From Phycisphaeraceae bacterium (lineage in GTDB: Bacteria; Planctomycetota; Phycisphaerae; Phycisphaerales; UBA1924): 64,000 nt of DNA. Within the stretch, counting starts at the first letter, position 1. Every line of letters begins with the position of its first letter. The stretch lies in NCBI GenBank assembly GCA_015200025.1, contig CP054186.1:744001-808000 (forward strand). Reading direction: 5' to 3'. Of the stretch, positions 39,550-48,483 are shown one piece after another. A program made the position numbers and the translations under genes. The notes beneath the pieces are model-generated. The model was not told the DNA's origin. It did no database searches and worked only from the letters and a program-made list of their open reading frames with translations.

Positions 39550-39840
39550 ATGTCCGTGAAGCCGACCGAAGACCGCGTCCTGGTGAAGCCCGTCGAGAGC
39601 GAGTCGAAGACCTCGTCGGGGATCTACCTGCCGGAGAACGCGAAAGAGAAGCCGATGAAGGGCGAGATCGTGGCCGTGGGGCCCGGGAAGCGCCTGGACA
39701 ACGGGAAGCGTGGCGAGATGGCCGTCCGCAAGGGCGACCTGGTGGTGTACGGGAAGTACGCGGGGACCGAGGTGGAGATCAAGGGCGTCAAGCACCTGAT
39801 CCTCCGCGAGAACGAGCTCCTGGGCGTGATCGTGGGCTGA
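39550..39840 (+). CDS. groES: Co-chaperonin GroES
   Basis: A 96-residue 10-kDa lid protein for the GroEL ring. The sequence shows the family start (VKPTEDRVLVKPVESESKT), the mobile loop near residues 20-30 (SSGIYLPENAKEKP) and the ending NELLGVIVG. AGAAGGAGAAG lies just before the ATG. It sits between the HIT gene and the second groEL, so it could serve either chaperonin. Confidence 0.97.
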   Translation: MSVKPTEDRVLVKPVESESKTSSGIYLPENAKEKPMKGEIVAVGPGKRLDNGKRGEMAVRKGDLVVYGKYAGTEVEIKGVKHLILRENELLGVIVG

Positions 39841-39843
39841 GCG

Positions 39844-39861
39844 CCCCCACCGCCCCCACCG
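39844..39861. repeat. Two copies of CCCCCACCG after groES
   Basis: Two perfect 9-base units lie just after the groES stop, in the 87-base gap before the second groEL. The same unit recurs at 8263-8298 and 44333-44388. Confidence 0.8.
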
Positions 39862-39927
39862 CCTCACCACCACCGATCCCACTTCGACCGATCACACACG
39901 AACGAAGCACACGCACGGAGCGAAACG

Positions 39928-41547
39928 ATGTCGACGAAGCAACTGATGTTCAAGGACGCGGCCCTCCTCGAGATGAAGAAGGGCGTGGACCGTCTGGCGG
40001 ACGCGGTGAAATGCACGATGGGCCCGTCGGGGCGTCACGTGGTGATCGCCAAGAGCTGGGGCTCGCCGCACGTCACCAAGGACGGGGTGTCGGTCTCGAA
40101 GGAGGTGTACGAACTCCCCGAGCCGTTCCAGGCGATGGGCGCGAAGATGGTCAACGAGGTCGCGAAGAAGACCGCGGACAAGGCGGGCGACGGGACGACC
40201 GCGGCGACGGTGCTGGCCCAGGCGATCTTCACGGAAGGTCTCCGGCACGTGGCGGCGGGCGTGAACGCGGTGGCGCTGCAGCGGGGCATCAACGCCGCCG
40301 CGGGCGTGGCGGCGGAAGCGATCGACGCGATGGCGGTCAGGTGCAAGGGGCGTGAGGACTACAAGAAGATCGCGACGGTCTCGGCGAACCACAACGCGGC
40401 GGTGGGCGACCTGATCGCCGAGGCGATCTCGAAGGTCGGGCCCGACGGGGTGGTGGAGATCGAGGACGGGAAGACGGCCGAGACGACGCTCGATTACGTC
40501 GAGGGGATGCAGTTCGACAAGGGGTACCTCTCGCCGTACTTCATGACGGACCCCAAGACGGCCGAGTGCGTGATCGAGGACGGGTACATCCTGATCTACG
40601 AGAAAAAGATCAGCAACCTGGTGGACCTGCTCCCCCTGCTCAACAAGATCGCGGCGACCTCGAAGCCCCTGCTGGTCATCGCCGAGGAGGTCGAGAACGA
40701 GGCCCTGGCGACGCTGGTGGTCAACCGCCTTCGCGGGACGCTTCGGATCTGCGCGGTCAAGGCTCCGGGGTTCGGCGACCGCCGCAAGGCGATGCTGGGC
40801 GACATCGCCGTCCTGACGGGCGGGACCTTCTTCTCGGAGGACCTGGGGCGGAGCCTCGACTCGATCGAGATCTCCGAGCTGGGCCGGGCGAAGAAGATCG
40901 TGGTGACCAAGGACGACACGACGATCATCGAGGGCGCGGGGAAGAAGGCGGACATCCAGGCGCGGGCCGAGCAGATCCGCGCCCAGCACGACAAGTCCAC
41001 CTCCGACTACGACCGTGAGAAGCTGATGGAGCGCCTGGCGAAGCTGACCAGCGGGGTGGCGATGATCCAGGTCGGCGGCGCGACCGAGATCGCCCAGAAG
41101 TCCAACAAGGACCTCGTGGACGACGCGCTGCACGCGACCCGGGCGGCCGCGAAGGAGGGGTACGTCCCCGGGGGCGGCGTCGCGCTGCTCCGCACGCAGG
41201 AGGCGATCCGGGCCGCGGCGAAGAAGTCCAGGAACGAGGACGAGCGCACGGGCTACGAGATCGTCGCGAGGGCCGTCGAGGCCTGCGTGAGGCAGATCGC
41301 CGAGAACGCCGGGTACGACGGCGACGTGGTCGTCGAGACGGTCAAGGAGAGCAAAGGCTCCGGCGGCTTCAACGCCGCGACGGGCGAGTACCTCGACCTG
41401 GTCAAGGCCGGGATCATCGACCCGGCGCTGGTCGCCAAGACGGCGCTCATCAACGCGGCGTCGGTGGCCGGCCTCATGCTGACCACCGACGTGCTGATCA
41501 CCGAACTGAAGGAGGACAAGCCCGCCGTCACGGGCTCGGTCGCCTGA
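39928..41547 (+). CDS. groEL2: Chaperonin GroEL, copy 2 without GGM tail
   Basis: A 539-residue second chaperonin. Core motifs are intact ([60 protein letters not shown]). The end, [12 protein letters not shown], lacks Gly-Met repeats. It differs from copy 1 throughout, including the nucleotide pocket (SGRHVV against RGRNAVLD), so this is an old paralogue and not a recent duplicate. It follows groES by 87 bases. Sequences with such tails are often specialised for certain clients in bacteria with more than one GroEL. Confidence 0.95.
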   Translation: MSTKQLMFKDAALLEMKKGVDRLADAVKCTMGPSGRHVVIAKSWGSPHVTKDGVSVSKEVYELPEPFQAMGAKMVNEVAKKTADKAGDGTTAATVLAQAIFTEGLRHVAAGVNAVALQRGINAAAGVAAEAIDAMAVRCKGREDYKKIATVSANHNAAVGDLIAEAISKVGPDGVVEIEDGKTAETTLDYVEGMQFDKGYLSPYFMTDPKTAECVIEDGYILIYEKKISNLVDLLPLLNKIAATSKPLLVIAEEVENEALATLVVNRLRGTLRICAVKAPGFGDRRKAMLGDIAVLTGGTFFSEDLGRSLDSIEISELGRAKKIVVTKDDTTIIEGAGKKADIQARAEQIRAQHDKSTSDYDREKLMERLAKLTSGVAMIQVGGATEIAQKSNKDLVDDALHATRAAAKEGYVPGGGVALLRTQEAIRAAAKKSRNEDERTGYEIVARAVEACVRQIAENAGYDGDVVVETVKESKGSGGFNAATGEYLDLVKAGIIDPALVAKTALINAASVAGLMLTTDVLITELKEDKPAVTGSVA

Positions 41548-41563
41548 ACCGGGGGCTGAAGCT

Positions 41564-41591
41564 GGGGGGGGTGGGCGGTGGGTGTGGGGGG
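41564..41591 (+). other. G-rich, quadruplex-prone stretch upstream of dnaJ
   Basis: Within the 122-base gap between the second groEL and dnaJ, the plus strand carries several runs of three or more G in 28 bases ([32 protein letters not shown]). Such a run can fold as a G-quadruplex in DNA or in the dnaJ leader. This is a sequence observation; folding is not shown. Confidence 0.5.
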
Positions 41592-41669
41592 AGAACGATC
41601 CGCGGGCCCGTGGCCGAGAGGTCCCGGGCCCGGTTGTCAGAGCGAGGCACGCCCTTGGGCGTGAGATCC

Positions 41670-42833
41670 ATGCCCGTGCAACGCGACTACTACGAGGTCT
41701 TAGGGATCGAGCGGGCCGCCGACGCCGAAGAGGTCAAGCGCGCGTACCGGCGGCTCGCGATGAAATACCACCCCGACCGCAACCCGGGCGACGCCGAGGC
41801 CGAGGCGAAGTTCAAGGAAGCGGCGGCGGCGTACGAGGTGCTCGCCGACGCCCAGAAGCGTCGGATCTACGACCAGCACGGGCACGAGGGGCTCCGGGGC
41901 GCCGGGGCCACTTCCCACGACTTCAACCGCATGAACGTCGAGGACATCTTCTCGATGTTCTCCGACCTCTTCGGCGACATGGGCGGGCGGGGCGGGCGCG
42001 GTCGCCGCGGCGGCCCCCCGCGCGGGTACGACCTCGAGTACGAGCTTGAGTTGACGCTCGATGAGGTCTTCACCGGTGCCGAGAAAGACGTGAAGTTCGC
42101 CAGGGCCGACGTGTGCGACGCCTGCGCCGGCTCGGGCGCCAAGCCGGGGTCCAAGCCCGTCGCGTGCGCGACCTGCGGCGGGGCGGGCCAGGTCATCCAG
42201 ACCGGCCTGGGTGGGATGTTCCGCATGCAGACGACCTGCCCGGCCTGCCGGGGGCGGGGCAAGACCATCAAGGATCCCTGCGGCTCGTGTTCGGGCCGCG
42301 GGCGCGTGGCGCGCGAGCGGTCGCTGACGTTGACCATCCCGCCCGGCGTGCAGGACGGGCAGACCCTCCGCGTCCCGGGCGAGGGCGAGCCCCCGCCCGC
42401 CGAGATCAGCCCCGCCGGGGAAGGGATCCGCGGCGACCTGCACGTGGTCGTGCGGGTCCGGGCGCACGAGCTTTTCCAGCGTGAGAACGACCACCTGGTG
42501 ATGGAGATGCCGATCTCGTTCGTCCAGGCCGCCCTGGGCGCCGAGGTCACGGTCCCCACGCTCGACGGCTCGACGAAGGTCACGATCCCCAAGGGGTCGC
42601 AGCACGGGCAGGTGATCCGGGTGTCGGGCAAGGGGCTCCCGAACTTCCGGTCCGGCAAGGCCGGGGACCTCGGGCTCATTCTCAAGATCGAGATCCCGCG
42701 GAAACTCACGTCGCGTCAGGAACGGATCCTGCGTGAGTACGCCGAGGTCGACGACACGGCGGTCCTGCCCGAGGGGGCCGGGTTCTGGAAGAAGGTCAAG
42801 GACATCCTCGCGGGCGTGGGAGGGAAATCATGA
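41670..42833 (+). CDS. dnaJ: Chaperone DnaJ
   Basis: A 387-residue Hsp40. The J domain (about residues 5-70) has HPD in MKYHPDRNPGD. A short Gly-rich linker follows, then four zinc-binding CXXCXGXG units (CDACAGSG, CATCGGAG, CPACRGRG, CGSCSGRG) at about residues 148-215 and two C-terminal beta domains. The ATG at 41670 is chosen because the upstream open frame is not J-domain-like. It is coupled to grpE: the grpE ATG overlaps its stop by four bases. The DnaK partner is not in the window. Confidence 0.96.
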   Translation: MPVQRDYYEVLGIERAADAEEVKRAYRRLAMKYHPDRNPGDAEAEAKFKEAAAAYEVLADAQKRRIYDQHGHEGLRGAGATSHDFNRMNVEDIFSMFSDLFGDMGGRGGRGRRGGPPRGYDLEYELELTLDEVFTGAEKDVKFARADVCDACAGSGAKPGSKPVACATCGGAGQVIQTGLGGMFRMQTTCPACRGRGKTIKDPCGSCSGRGRVARERSLTLTIPPGVQDGQTLRVPGEGEPPPAEISPAGEGIRGDLHVVVRVRAHELFQRENDHLVMEMPISFVQAALGAEVTVPTLDGSTKVTIPKGSQHGQVIRVSGKGLPNFRSGKAGDLGLILKIEIPRKLTSRQERILREYAEVDDTAVLPEGAGFWKKVKDILAGVGGKS

Positions 42834-43372
42834 GCGACGCCACACCCAACACCAACGAACCGCGGGACATCTCCGACGAGGTGGAGTCGGCCGATCAGCT
42901 GATGCAGCGTGTCGCGGCGTTGGAAGCCCAGCTCGCCGAGGCCAACGAGCGGAACCTCCGGCTCGTCGCGGACTACCAGACCTCGCACCGCCGGGCCATC
43001 CGCGAGGAAGCCCAGGCCAAGCTCCAGGGGATGGCCGCCGTCACCCAGAGCGTGCTCTCGGTCCTCGACCATTTCGACCTCGCCCTGAAGATCGATACCT
43101 CCCGGGCGACGGCCCAGCAGGTCGTCGACGGCGTCCGCGTCATCCGCGACGAGCTGATGAAAGTCCTGGTCGGGCACGGGGTCGGGGTCATCCACCCCGC
43201 CCAAGGTGACCCCTTCGAGCCCGGGCGTCACGAGGCCGTCATGCAGCAGCCGGTCGATGGCGTGGGCCCCGGGCTGATCGCGGGGACGTTCCAGCCCGGG
43301 TACACGCTGTCGGTCGCGGGGATCGAGCGGGTGGTCCGGCCGGCCAAGGTCGCCGTCACTCCCGCGGTGTGA
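42830..43372 (+). CDS. grpE: Nucleotide exchange factor GrpE
   Basis: A 180-residue GrpE. The N-terminal long helix region is present (VAALEAQLAEANERNLRLVADYQTSHRRA), followed by the beta-rich head (GVGVIHPAQGDPFEPGRHEAVMQ). It overlaps the end of dnaJ by four bases, the usual pairing for the DnaK cycle. Proximity to groEL suggests that all are induced by the same stress signal, though no operator is recognised. Confidence 0.95.
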   Translation: MSDATPNTNEPRDISDEVESADQLMQRVAALEAQLAEANERNLRLVADYQTSHRRAIREEAQAKLQGMAAVTQSVLSVLDHFDLALKIDTSRATAQQVVDGVRVIRDELMKVLVGHGVGVIHPAQGDPFEPGRHEAVMQQPVDGVGPGLIAGTFQPGYTLSVAGIERVVRPAKVAVTPAV

Positions 43373-43383
43373 AGGAGCCCGAG

Positions 43384-43737
43384 ATGCCCACGTACGAGTA
43401 CCGCTGTTCCGCGTGCGGGCACGAGTTCGAGGAGTTTCAGTCCATGACGGCCAAGCCGCTCAAGGCCTGCCCCTCGTGCGGGAAGAAGGCCCTGGTGCGT
43501 CTGATCGGGACCGGGGCGGCCCTGGTGTTCAAGGGCTCTGGGTTCTACCAGACGGACTACCGCTCCGAGTCGTACAAGAAGGCCGCCAAGGCCGAGTCGT
43601 CGGAGGGTTCGGGCAAGGCCACGCCCACCGCGGACTCGGGCACGCCGGCCAAAGCCGAGCCAGCACCCGCGGCCAAGCGGGAGCCGGCGTCCCCCGCGAA
43701 GGCCGAGCGCACGCCGAAGAAGAAGCCGAAGGATTGA
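43384..43737 (+). CDS. FmdB-type zinc ribbon protein
   Basis: A 117-residue protein with the short FmdB zinc ribbon at its N-terminus: PTYEYRCSACGHEFEEFQ followed by ACPSCGKKALVRL, giving two CxxC pairs for one zinc. The rest is a low-complexity tail rich in Lys, Ala, Pro and Glu. AAGGAG six bases before the ATG at 43384 decides the start; a GTG 15 bases upstream is less likely. It follows grpE by 11 bases. The family is often beside chaperone or translation genes, with no settled function. Confidence 0.88.
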   Translation: MPTYEYRCSACGHEFEEFQSMTAKPLKACPSCGKKALVRLIGTGAALVFKGSGFYQTDYRSESYKKAAKAESSEGSGKATPTADSGTPAKAEPAPAAKREPASPAKAERTPKKKPKD

Positions 43738-43751
43738 GCGAGCAGACCGCG

Positions 43752-44126
43752 ATGATCGCCCACGGCATCGACATCACCGAGGTTCCTCGTATCGCGTCGA
43801 TGCTCCGCGACCACGGGGACGCGTTCTGGACGCGGGTGTACACGCCCGCCGAGCGGTCGTACTGCGAGGCCAACCCCGCCCGGTGCCCGGAGCACGCCGC
43901 CGCCCGCTTCGCCGCCAAGGAGGCGGTGTTCAAGGCCCTGGGCACGGGGTGGGCCGGCGGGGTCGCGTGGACGGATTGCGAGGTGGTGCACGAACCCTCG
44001 GGACGCCCGGCGGTCGTGCTCCGCGGGCGGGCCCTGGAGATCGCACGGGCGATGGGCATCACCCGCTGGTCGCTCTCGCTGACGCACACCGAGTCACAGG
44101 CCGCCGCCTCCGCCATCGCGAGTTGA
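43752..44126 (+). CDS. acpS: Holo-[acyl-carrier-protein] synthase AcpS
   Basis: A 124-residue phosphopantetheinyl transferase that activates acyl carrier protein for fatty acid synthesis. Family segments are HGIDITEVPRI at the start with the metal-binding Asp and RFAAKEAVFKALGTG in the middle. It begins 14 bases after the FmdB gene, so it may be co-transcribed with the chaperone block. Its last 33 bases overlap the convergent YkgJ-type gene. Confidence 0.94.
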   Translation: MIAHGIDITEVPRIASMLRDHGDAFWTRVYTPAERSYCEANPARCPEHAAARFAAKEAVFKALGTGWAGGVAWTDCEVVHEPSGRPAVVLRGRALEIARAMGITRWSLSLTHTESQAAASAIAS

Positions 44127-44648
44127 CGCCCGGATGATCGCGATCAGGCGTCGCCACTCGTCGTAGCGGTACGGGATCCCGTGCCGGTCGTGGATCGCGC
44201 GGACCTGCGCCATCGCGTGCTCGCTGAGCCGCTGCTGCCAGTCCTCTGCCGAGCGATCGCAGAAGTACACCCGGCACCCCACCGGCTTGATCCCGTGGAC
44301 CGTGCACAGGTTCCCGGCCTGGAATGGACAAGCCCCCACCGCCCCCACCGCCCCCACCGCCCCCACCCCCCCCACCCCCCCCACCCCCTCCTTGACCCCG
44401 CCCGACCGCGCGAGCGTGTACGCGGCCTCCAGGCCCGTCACGTACAAGAGGTGCCCGGCGCGATCAAAGTGACAGCAGCGTCCGCTGGCCCAGCACGCCG
44501 GGCCCCGTGATTCGACCTGAGCCGCGATATCCGCGAAAACGACTTCGAGTTCCGCCGCGACCGTGGGATCGGTCGCCGCGGCGTGCCACGCGGCCACCAT
44601 ACCCCGCTCGTCCCTCTCCGCGGAATGACCGCCGTGTCGTTCGTGCAT
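44094..44648 (-). CDS. YkgJ-type cysteine-cluster protein with repeat-coded insert
   Basis: A 184-residue protein of the YkgJ/CxxCxxCC family, thought to bind zinc or an iron-sulfur centre. Cysteines appear as ACWASGRCC, ACPFQAGNLC and PVGCRVYFC. Between the first and second sets a run of Gly, Val and Ala (GVGGVGAVGAVGAV) is encoded by the 9-base repeat at 44333-44388. Such an insert is not expected in the family fold and probably loops out. The tail (44094-44126) overlaps acpS. The start at 44648 is uncertain; an ATG at 44783 is in frame. Confidence 0.8.
   Translation of the reverse strand: MHERHGGHSAERDERGMVAAWHAAATDPTVAAELEVVFADIAAQVESRGPACWASGRCCHFDRAGHLLYVTGLEAAYTLARSGGVKEGVGGVGGVGAVGAVGAVGACPFQAGNLCTVHGIKPVGCRVYFCDRSAEDWQQRLSEHAMAQVRAIHDRHGIPYRYDEWRRLIAIIRASTRDGGGGGL
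44333..44388. repeat. Tandem CCCCCACCG/CCCCCACCC repeat in YkgJ-type gene
   Basis: About six 9-base units lie in frame inside the gene at 44094-44648. Three or four read CCCCCACCG and later ones CCCCCACCC. The coding strand is therefore strongly G-rich with quadruplex potential. The unit matches those at 8263-8298 and 39844-39861. Confidence 0.88.
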
Positions 44649-44686
44649 CGAGTTCGCCTCGGGGTGGACGGCGACGACGCGCCGCG

Positions 44687-45181
44687 TTAGATCCGGAACG
44701 AATCGCGGAGGATGCGCACCCGATCGACCGGGACCAGCGTGCCCGTGTCCATCCCCGGGCAGACGCGCTTGTGACGCTCCCACGAGGCGCGGTCACGGAC
44801 GACGCTGGGCCAGAACGGCCAGGTCCTGCACTGGGCCGGGCGGTCCTCGTAGACCCCGCAGAGCGCTTTGCCCGGGACGCTCCGCCGGTCGAGGAAGACG
44901 CAGTCGTTCCCCACCTCCGATAGGACTTCCGTCAGGCTCACGCCCTGCGGGACGATCCGCGTGTAGCGCTCGCGGAACTCGGCGAGCGGCAGACCGAGCC
45001 TCGTCGCCAACGCCCGGGCTTCCTCGTCGCTCACCAGTACGAACCCCTCGGGGCCCGAGCAGCAGTTCCCGCACATCGTGCACGAGAACCGCAGCCCGCG
45101 GTCGCCCGTGCGACCGTCGGGGTCGAACCACTCGGCCCGCTCGCGATCCGTCGGCGTTCGCGTGTCGCCACGCCCGTTCAC
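44687..45181 (-). CDS. Second YkgJ-type cysteine-cluster protein
   Basis: A 164-residue member of the same family as its downstream neighbour but with a different arrangement: FSCTMCGNCCSGPEGF, NDCVFLD, ALCGVYEDRPAQCRTWPFWP and VCPGMD. The GTG start overlaps the stop of the cyclodeaminase-like gene (GTGA). Two family members in tandem, 38 bases apart, suggest an old duplication. The bound metal is not determined. Confidence 0.88.
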   Translation of the reverse strand: MNGRGDTRTPTDRERAEWFDPDGRTGDRGLRFSCTMCGNCCSGPEGFVLVSDEEARALATRLGLPLAEFRERYTRIVPQGVSLTEVLSEVGNDCVFLDRRSVPGKALCGVYEDRPAQCRTWPFWPSVVRDRASWERHKRVCPGMDTGTLVPVDRVRILRDSFRI

Positions 45182-45819
45182 GGCGTCCCCCCGCCGCAGG
45201 ACCGGCACACGTCCGCGTGCAGTGCCTCGCCCGCCGCGATCATGGCGCGGGCCTCGCGGACGGCGGCGTCGCCCGCCCCGCCCGGGAGAGCACCGGCGTT
45301 GACGCGGACGTTCCACAGGCTCGACCGCGCCGACGCCAGGGCCAGGTCCGCGGCGATCCCCAGGTCGCTGTGGAGGTGCGTGTTGGTGATCGGCGCGAGG
45401 CGGAGCATGAGCCGGAGCAGGTCGACCGACGCGGCGATCGTCGCCATCGGCGCCCGCACCGCGGCCTCCATCGCCGACGCCAGGCCCGCACGCCCGGGGT
45501 CCCCCTCGGGGAGCCGGCTCAGCGTGTTGACCGTGCCGTAGGCCCGCGCGTCCTCGTCGGCCAGCGCGAGCATGAGCGCCCGAGCGCGTTCGAGGGTCCG
45601 CGCCGCGTCGGCCAGCGCGTCCTGGTGCGCCGCGAGCGACTTTTTCCCCACGGAGTACGCCACCACCATCCCCGCCAGCGACGCCGAGAGCGCCCCGACC
45701 GCGGAGGCCACCGCCCCGCCGCCGGGGGTGGGGGATTTCGCGGCGACCGCGCCGAGCCACTCGTGGAACGACATCGTCCCGAACACCGAATCCGCGTCTG
45801 AACCGCCCGATGCGCTCAT
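45178..45819 (-). CDS. Cyclodeaminase/cyclohydrolase family protein (FTCD C-terminal domain)
   Basis: A 213-residue helical protein of the formimidoyltetrahydrofolate cyclodeaminase family. The motif KSPTPGGGAVASAVGALSASLAGMV at about residues 26-50 is the folate-binding signature. A free-standing domain of this type may act on 5-formimino- or 5,10-methenyl-tetrahydrofolate, but no histidine-degradation gene is nearby. The end has a Cys pair (CRSCGG). It is divergent from the DUF1015 gene, with 116 bases between starts that include a TATACT at 45902-45907. Confidence 0.85.
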   Translation of the reverse strand: MSASGGSDADSVFGTMSFHEWLGAVAAKSPTPGGGAVASAVGALSASLAGMVVAYSVGKKSLAAHQDALADAARTLERARALMLALADEDARAYGTVNTLSRLPEGDPGRAGLASAMEAAVRAPMATIAASVDLLRLMLRLAPITNTHLHSDLGIAADLALASARSSLWNVRVNAGALPGGAGDAAVREARAMIAAGEALHADVCRSCGGGTP

Positions 45820-45935
45820 CGGGTGACAATAGCACCGCGGCCCGACCGATCGGACGCCATCGACGCCCCCCCGGCGGCCTCCATCCCCCGGCGCCGACAC
45901 TTATACTCACCCGGGGCGGGGATAAAGGAGCGACG

Positions 45936-47294
45936 ATGCCCGCGGTGTTCCCCTTCGAAGCCGTGCAGTTCAATCGCGGGGCGGGAGACGCCTCGGCGAA
46001 CATCGCCCCGCCGTACGACGTGCTCGACGCGAGGGCCAAGGCCGCCCTGCTCGCCCGCAACGAGCGGAACATCGTGTCGGTCGACCTCCCGCACGTCCCG
46101 GCGAAGGAGCTGGGCCCGACCGAGACGTACGCGCACGCCGCGGGGCTGCTCCGCCGGTGGCTCACCGAGGGGTACCTCACGCGGCGAGAGCGGCCCGCGA
46201 TGTTCGCCTACCGGCAAACGTTCACGGTCCACGGTGCACGGGAACGCCAGCGCTGCGGGATGGCCTGCACCGTCCCGCTGCTCCCGTTCGGTCCCGCCTC
46301 GGGCGGCGGCATCCTCCCCCACGAAGAGACCTTCTCGGGCCCCAAGGAAGACCGCATGGCCCTCATGAAGGCCGTCAAGGGTCAGACCTCACCCATCTTC
46401 GGGCTCCACCCCGACGAGCGGGGCGCCGCGAGCGGGCTGGTGCGGTCGGTGATGGCCTCGCGGGCGCCGGACCAGACCGCGCGGATGGCCGACGACGTTC
46501 GTCACGAGGTCTGGGCGATCGACGACGCGGCGACGATCAGCGCCTACGCCGACGCCCTGGCGGGCGAGGACGTGTTCATCGCCGACGGGCACCACCGGTA
46601 CACGACCGCGCTCAACTACCTCCGCGGGCTCGAAAGTCAGCACCCGTTACCCCCGAATCACCCCGCGAAGCGGTGCATGATCGTGCTGGTGGGGATGTCG
46701 GACCCGGGGCTCTACATCGGGCCCACGCACCGCGTGCTGGGCGGGATGAAGGACTACACGATCGAGAAGTTCATCGAGGCGACCAAGGGGCTGCTCCATA
46801 TCGTGCCCGCCGTCGGTGCCCCCGAACGCATCGAGGACGCGATGGTCCGCGAGACGCCCACCGGGACGGGCGGGCGCGGCGGGAACGTCCTGGGGCTCAT
46901 CGACTTCGCCTCGGGCAAGGCGTACGTCGCCACGCTGATGGCCCGCGACCCGCTCGCGCGGCGGTTCCCCGACAAGCCGCCCGCCTGGCGCGACCTGGAC
47001 GTCGCGATCGTCCAGCACGCCATCGTCGAGGACGTCTGCCAGCCGAAACTCAACGCGGGAAACCCGATCACCTGGGCGTTCCCGCACTCGGTGCCCGAGG
47101 TGCTGGAGATCGGGCGAGGGCGCGAGACCGGGGCCGGTGGGGGCGCGGGCTTTGCGCAGCTGGCGATCATCGTCCGCCCCACGCCGCTGGAGGCCGTCCG
47201 CGCCGTCAGCCGCGCGGGCGTGCTGATGCCGCAGAAATCCACGTTCTTCTACCCCAAACTCGCCACCGGTTTGTTCATGCACATCCACGATTAA
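45936..47294 (+). CDS. DUF1015 family protein
   Basis: A 452-residue soluble protein of the DUF1015 family. AAAGGAG eight bases before the ATG decides the start. Conserved parts are IAPPYDVLDARAKAAL near the start, NERNIVSVDLP, EDVFIADGHHRYTTALNYL and, at the end, MPQKSTFFYPKLATGLFMH. The role of the family is not established; phosphoserine metabolism links have been suggested for relatives. No operon partner is evident. Confidence 0.9.
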   Translation: MPAVFPFEAVQFNRGAGDASANIAPPYDVLDARAKAALLARNERNIVSVDLPHVPAKELGPTETYAHAAGLLRRWLTEGYLTRRERPAMFAYRQTFTVHGARERQRCGMACTVPLLPFGPASGGGILPHEETFSGPKEDRMALMKAVKGQTSPIFGLHPDERGAASGLVRSVMASRAPDQTARMADDVRHEVWAIDDAATISAYADALAGEDVFIADGHHRYTTALNYLRGLESQHPLPPNHPAKRCMIVLVGMSDPGLYIGPTHRVLGGMKDYTIEKFIEATKGLLHIVPAVGAPERIEDAMVRETPTGTGGRGGNVLGLIDFASGKAYVATLMARDPLARRFPDKPPAWRDLDVAIVQHAIVEDVCQPKLNAGNPITWAFPHSVPEVLEIGRGRETGAGGGAGFAQLAIIVRPTPLEAVRAVSRAGVLMPQKSTFFYPKLATGLFMHIHD

Positions 47295-47353
47295 CTCCCA
47301 CCCCCCCACCCTGATCCCGACGCCCCGCCGTCATCCCGAACGGACCTGCGCGC

Positions 47354-48388
47354 GTGACGACCCCGAACCGACGGAACGCTGATGCGCGGCGTCCGGCGCC
47401 CAGAGCCGCCGGGGAGGACAACGCTCGCCCGCCGCTGCCCAAGGCGTACGCCGGGTGCCTCGATCGGTTCATGGCCTACCTCCGCGTCGAGTGCGGGCTG
47501 GCCGCCAACACGCTGAGCGCGTACCGGCGCGACGCGTTGGACCTGCTCCACGACCTGGCCGAGGCCGGGCTGGCCTCGCCCGAGGAGGCAACGCCCGAGC
47601 ACCTCGCCGCCCACGCCCGCTCGCTCAAGGCCGACCGCGCGATGGAGGCCTCTTCGGTCATCCGCCACCTGGCGACGATCCGCGTGCTGTACCGGTGGCT
47701 GGTCGTCATCGGGCGCCTGGCCTCCAACCCCGCCGACTTCCTCGAGACCCCGCACCGCTGGCGCCGGCTCCCGGGCGTGCTGAGCGCCCGCGACGCGGCG
47801 GCGTTGGTCTCGGCCCCACGCCCCCCGGCGAAATCCACGAGCGCGGCGAACGCCACCCCGGGTCGGCCCCCGCCCCCGCCGCTCTGGATGCGCGACCGGG
47901 CCTTGCTCGAACTGCTCTACGCCTCGGGGCTGCGGGCCTCGGAGGCCGTCACGCTGGGCCTGGCCGAGTTCCGCCCCGAGATCGGCACGGTCCGCGTCAC
48001 GGGGAAGGGCTCGAAGCAGCGACTGGTGCCGGTGCACGCGCGGGCGATGGCGGCGATCCGCGACTACCTGCACGAGTGCCGCCCGCTCCTGCTCAAGGGC
48101 GACGCGAAGGACAAGGGGCGGGTGTTCCTCTCGGCGCGTGGCCGCCCGCTCACGCGGGCCTCGGTCTGGTCGATCGTGTCGCGGTGGGCCAAGGCCGCCG
48201 GGCTCCGCCACACGCACCCGCACACCCTGCGTCACAGTTTCGCGACCCACCTGCTCGTCGGCGGGGCGGACCTGCGCGTGGTGCAGGAGCTGCTCGGGCA
48301 CGCGGACATCGGGACCACCGAGGTCTACACCCACGTGGACCGGACCCGCCTCAAGGACGTGCACCGCTCCTTCCACCCGCGGGCGTAG
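47354..48388 (+). CDS. Tyrosine recombinase of the XerC/XerD type
   Basis: A 344-residue tyrosine recombinase. The core DNA-binding domain (about residues 37-125) is followed by the catalytic domain with Arg in ASGLRASEAVTL, Lys in GKGSKQRLVP, His-x-x-Arg in HTLRHSFATHLL, and His and Tyr in LLGHADIGTTEVYTHV. The length and layout fit the chromosome dimer-resolving Xer enzymes; C and D cannot be told apart here. About 45 Pro- and Arg-rich residues precede the core domain. No integrase-type attachment site, phage gene or transposon end is visible next to it. Confidence 0.92.
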   Translation: MTTPNRRNADARRPAPRAAGEDNARPPLPKAYAGCLDRFMAYLRVECGLAANTLSAYRRDALDLLHDLAEAGLASPEEATPEHLAAHARSLKADRAMEASSVIRHLATIRVLYRWLVVIGRLASNPADFLETPHRWRRLPGVLSARDAAALVSAPRPPAKSTSAANATPGRPPPPPLWMRDRALLELLYASGLRASEAVTLGLAEFRPEIGTVRVTGKGSKQRLVPVHARAMAAIRDYLHECRPLLLKGDAKDKGRVFLSARGRPLTRASVWSIVSRWAKAAGLRHTHPHTLRHSFATHLLVGGADLRVVQELLGHADIGTTEVYTHVDRTRLKDVHRSFHPRA

Positions 48389-48483
48389 CCCCCGGGCGGC
48401 CCCGACTTCCGCCGCGCCCCGGGGCGCTTACCCTACCCGGCGTGCCGGGCGGACCCGCCGCCGGCACCACTTGGAGGCCTCAC

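Noticed and set aside
47354..48388. Integrase of a mobile element
   Set aside because: The recombinase looks like a housekeeping Xer protein, and no tRNA target, direct repeats or phage or transposon genes flank it.
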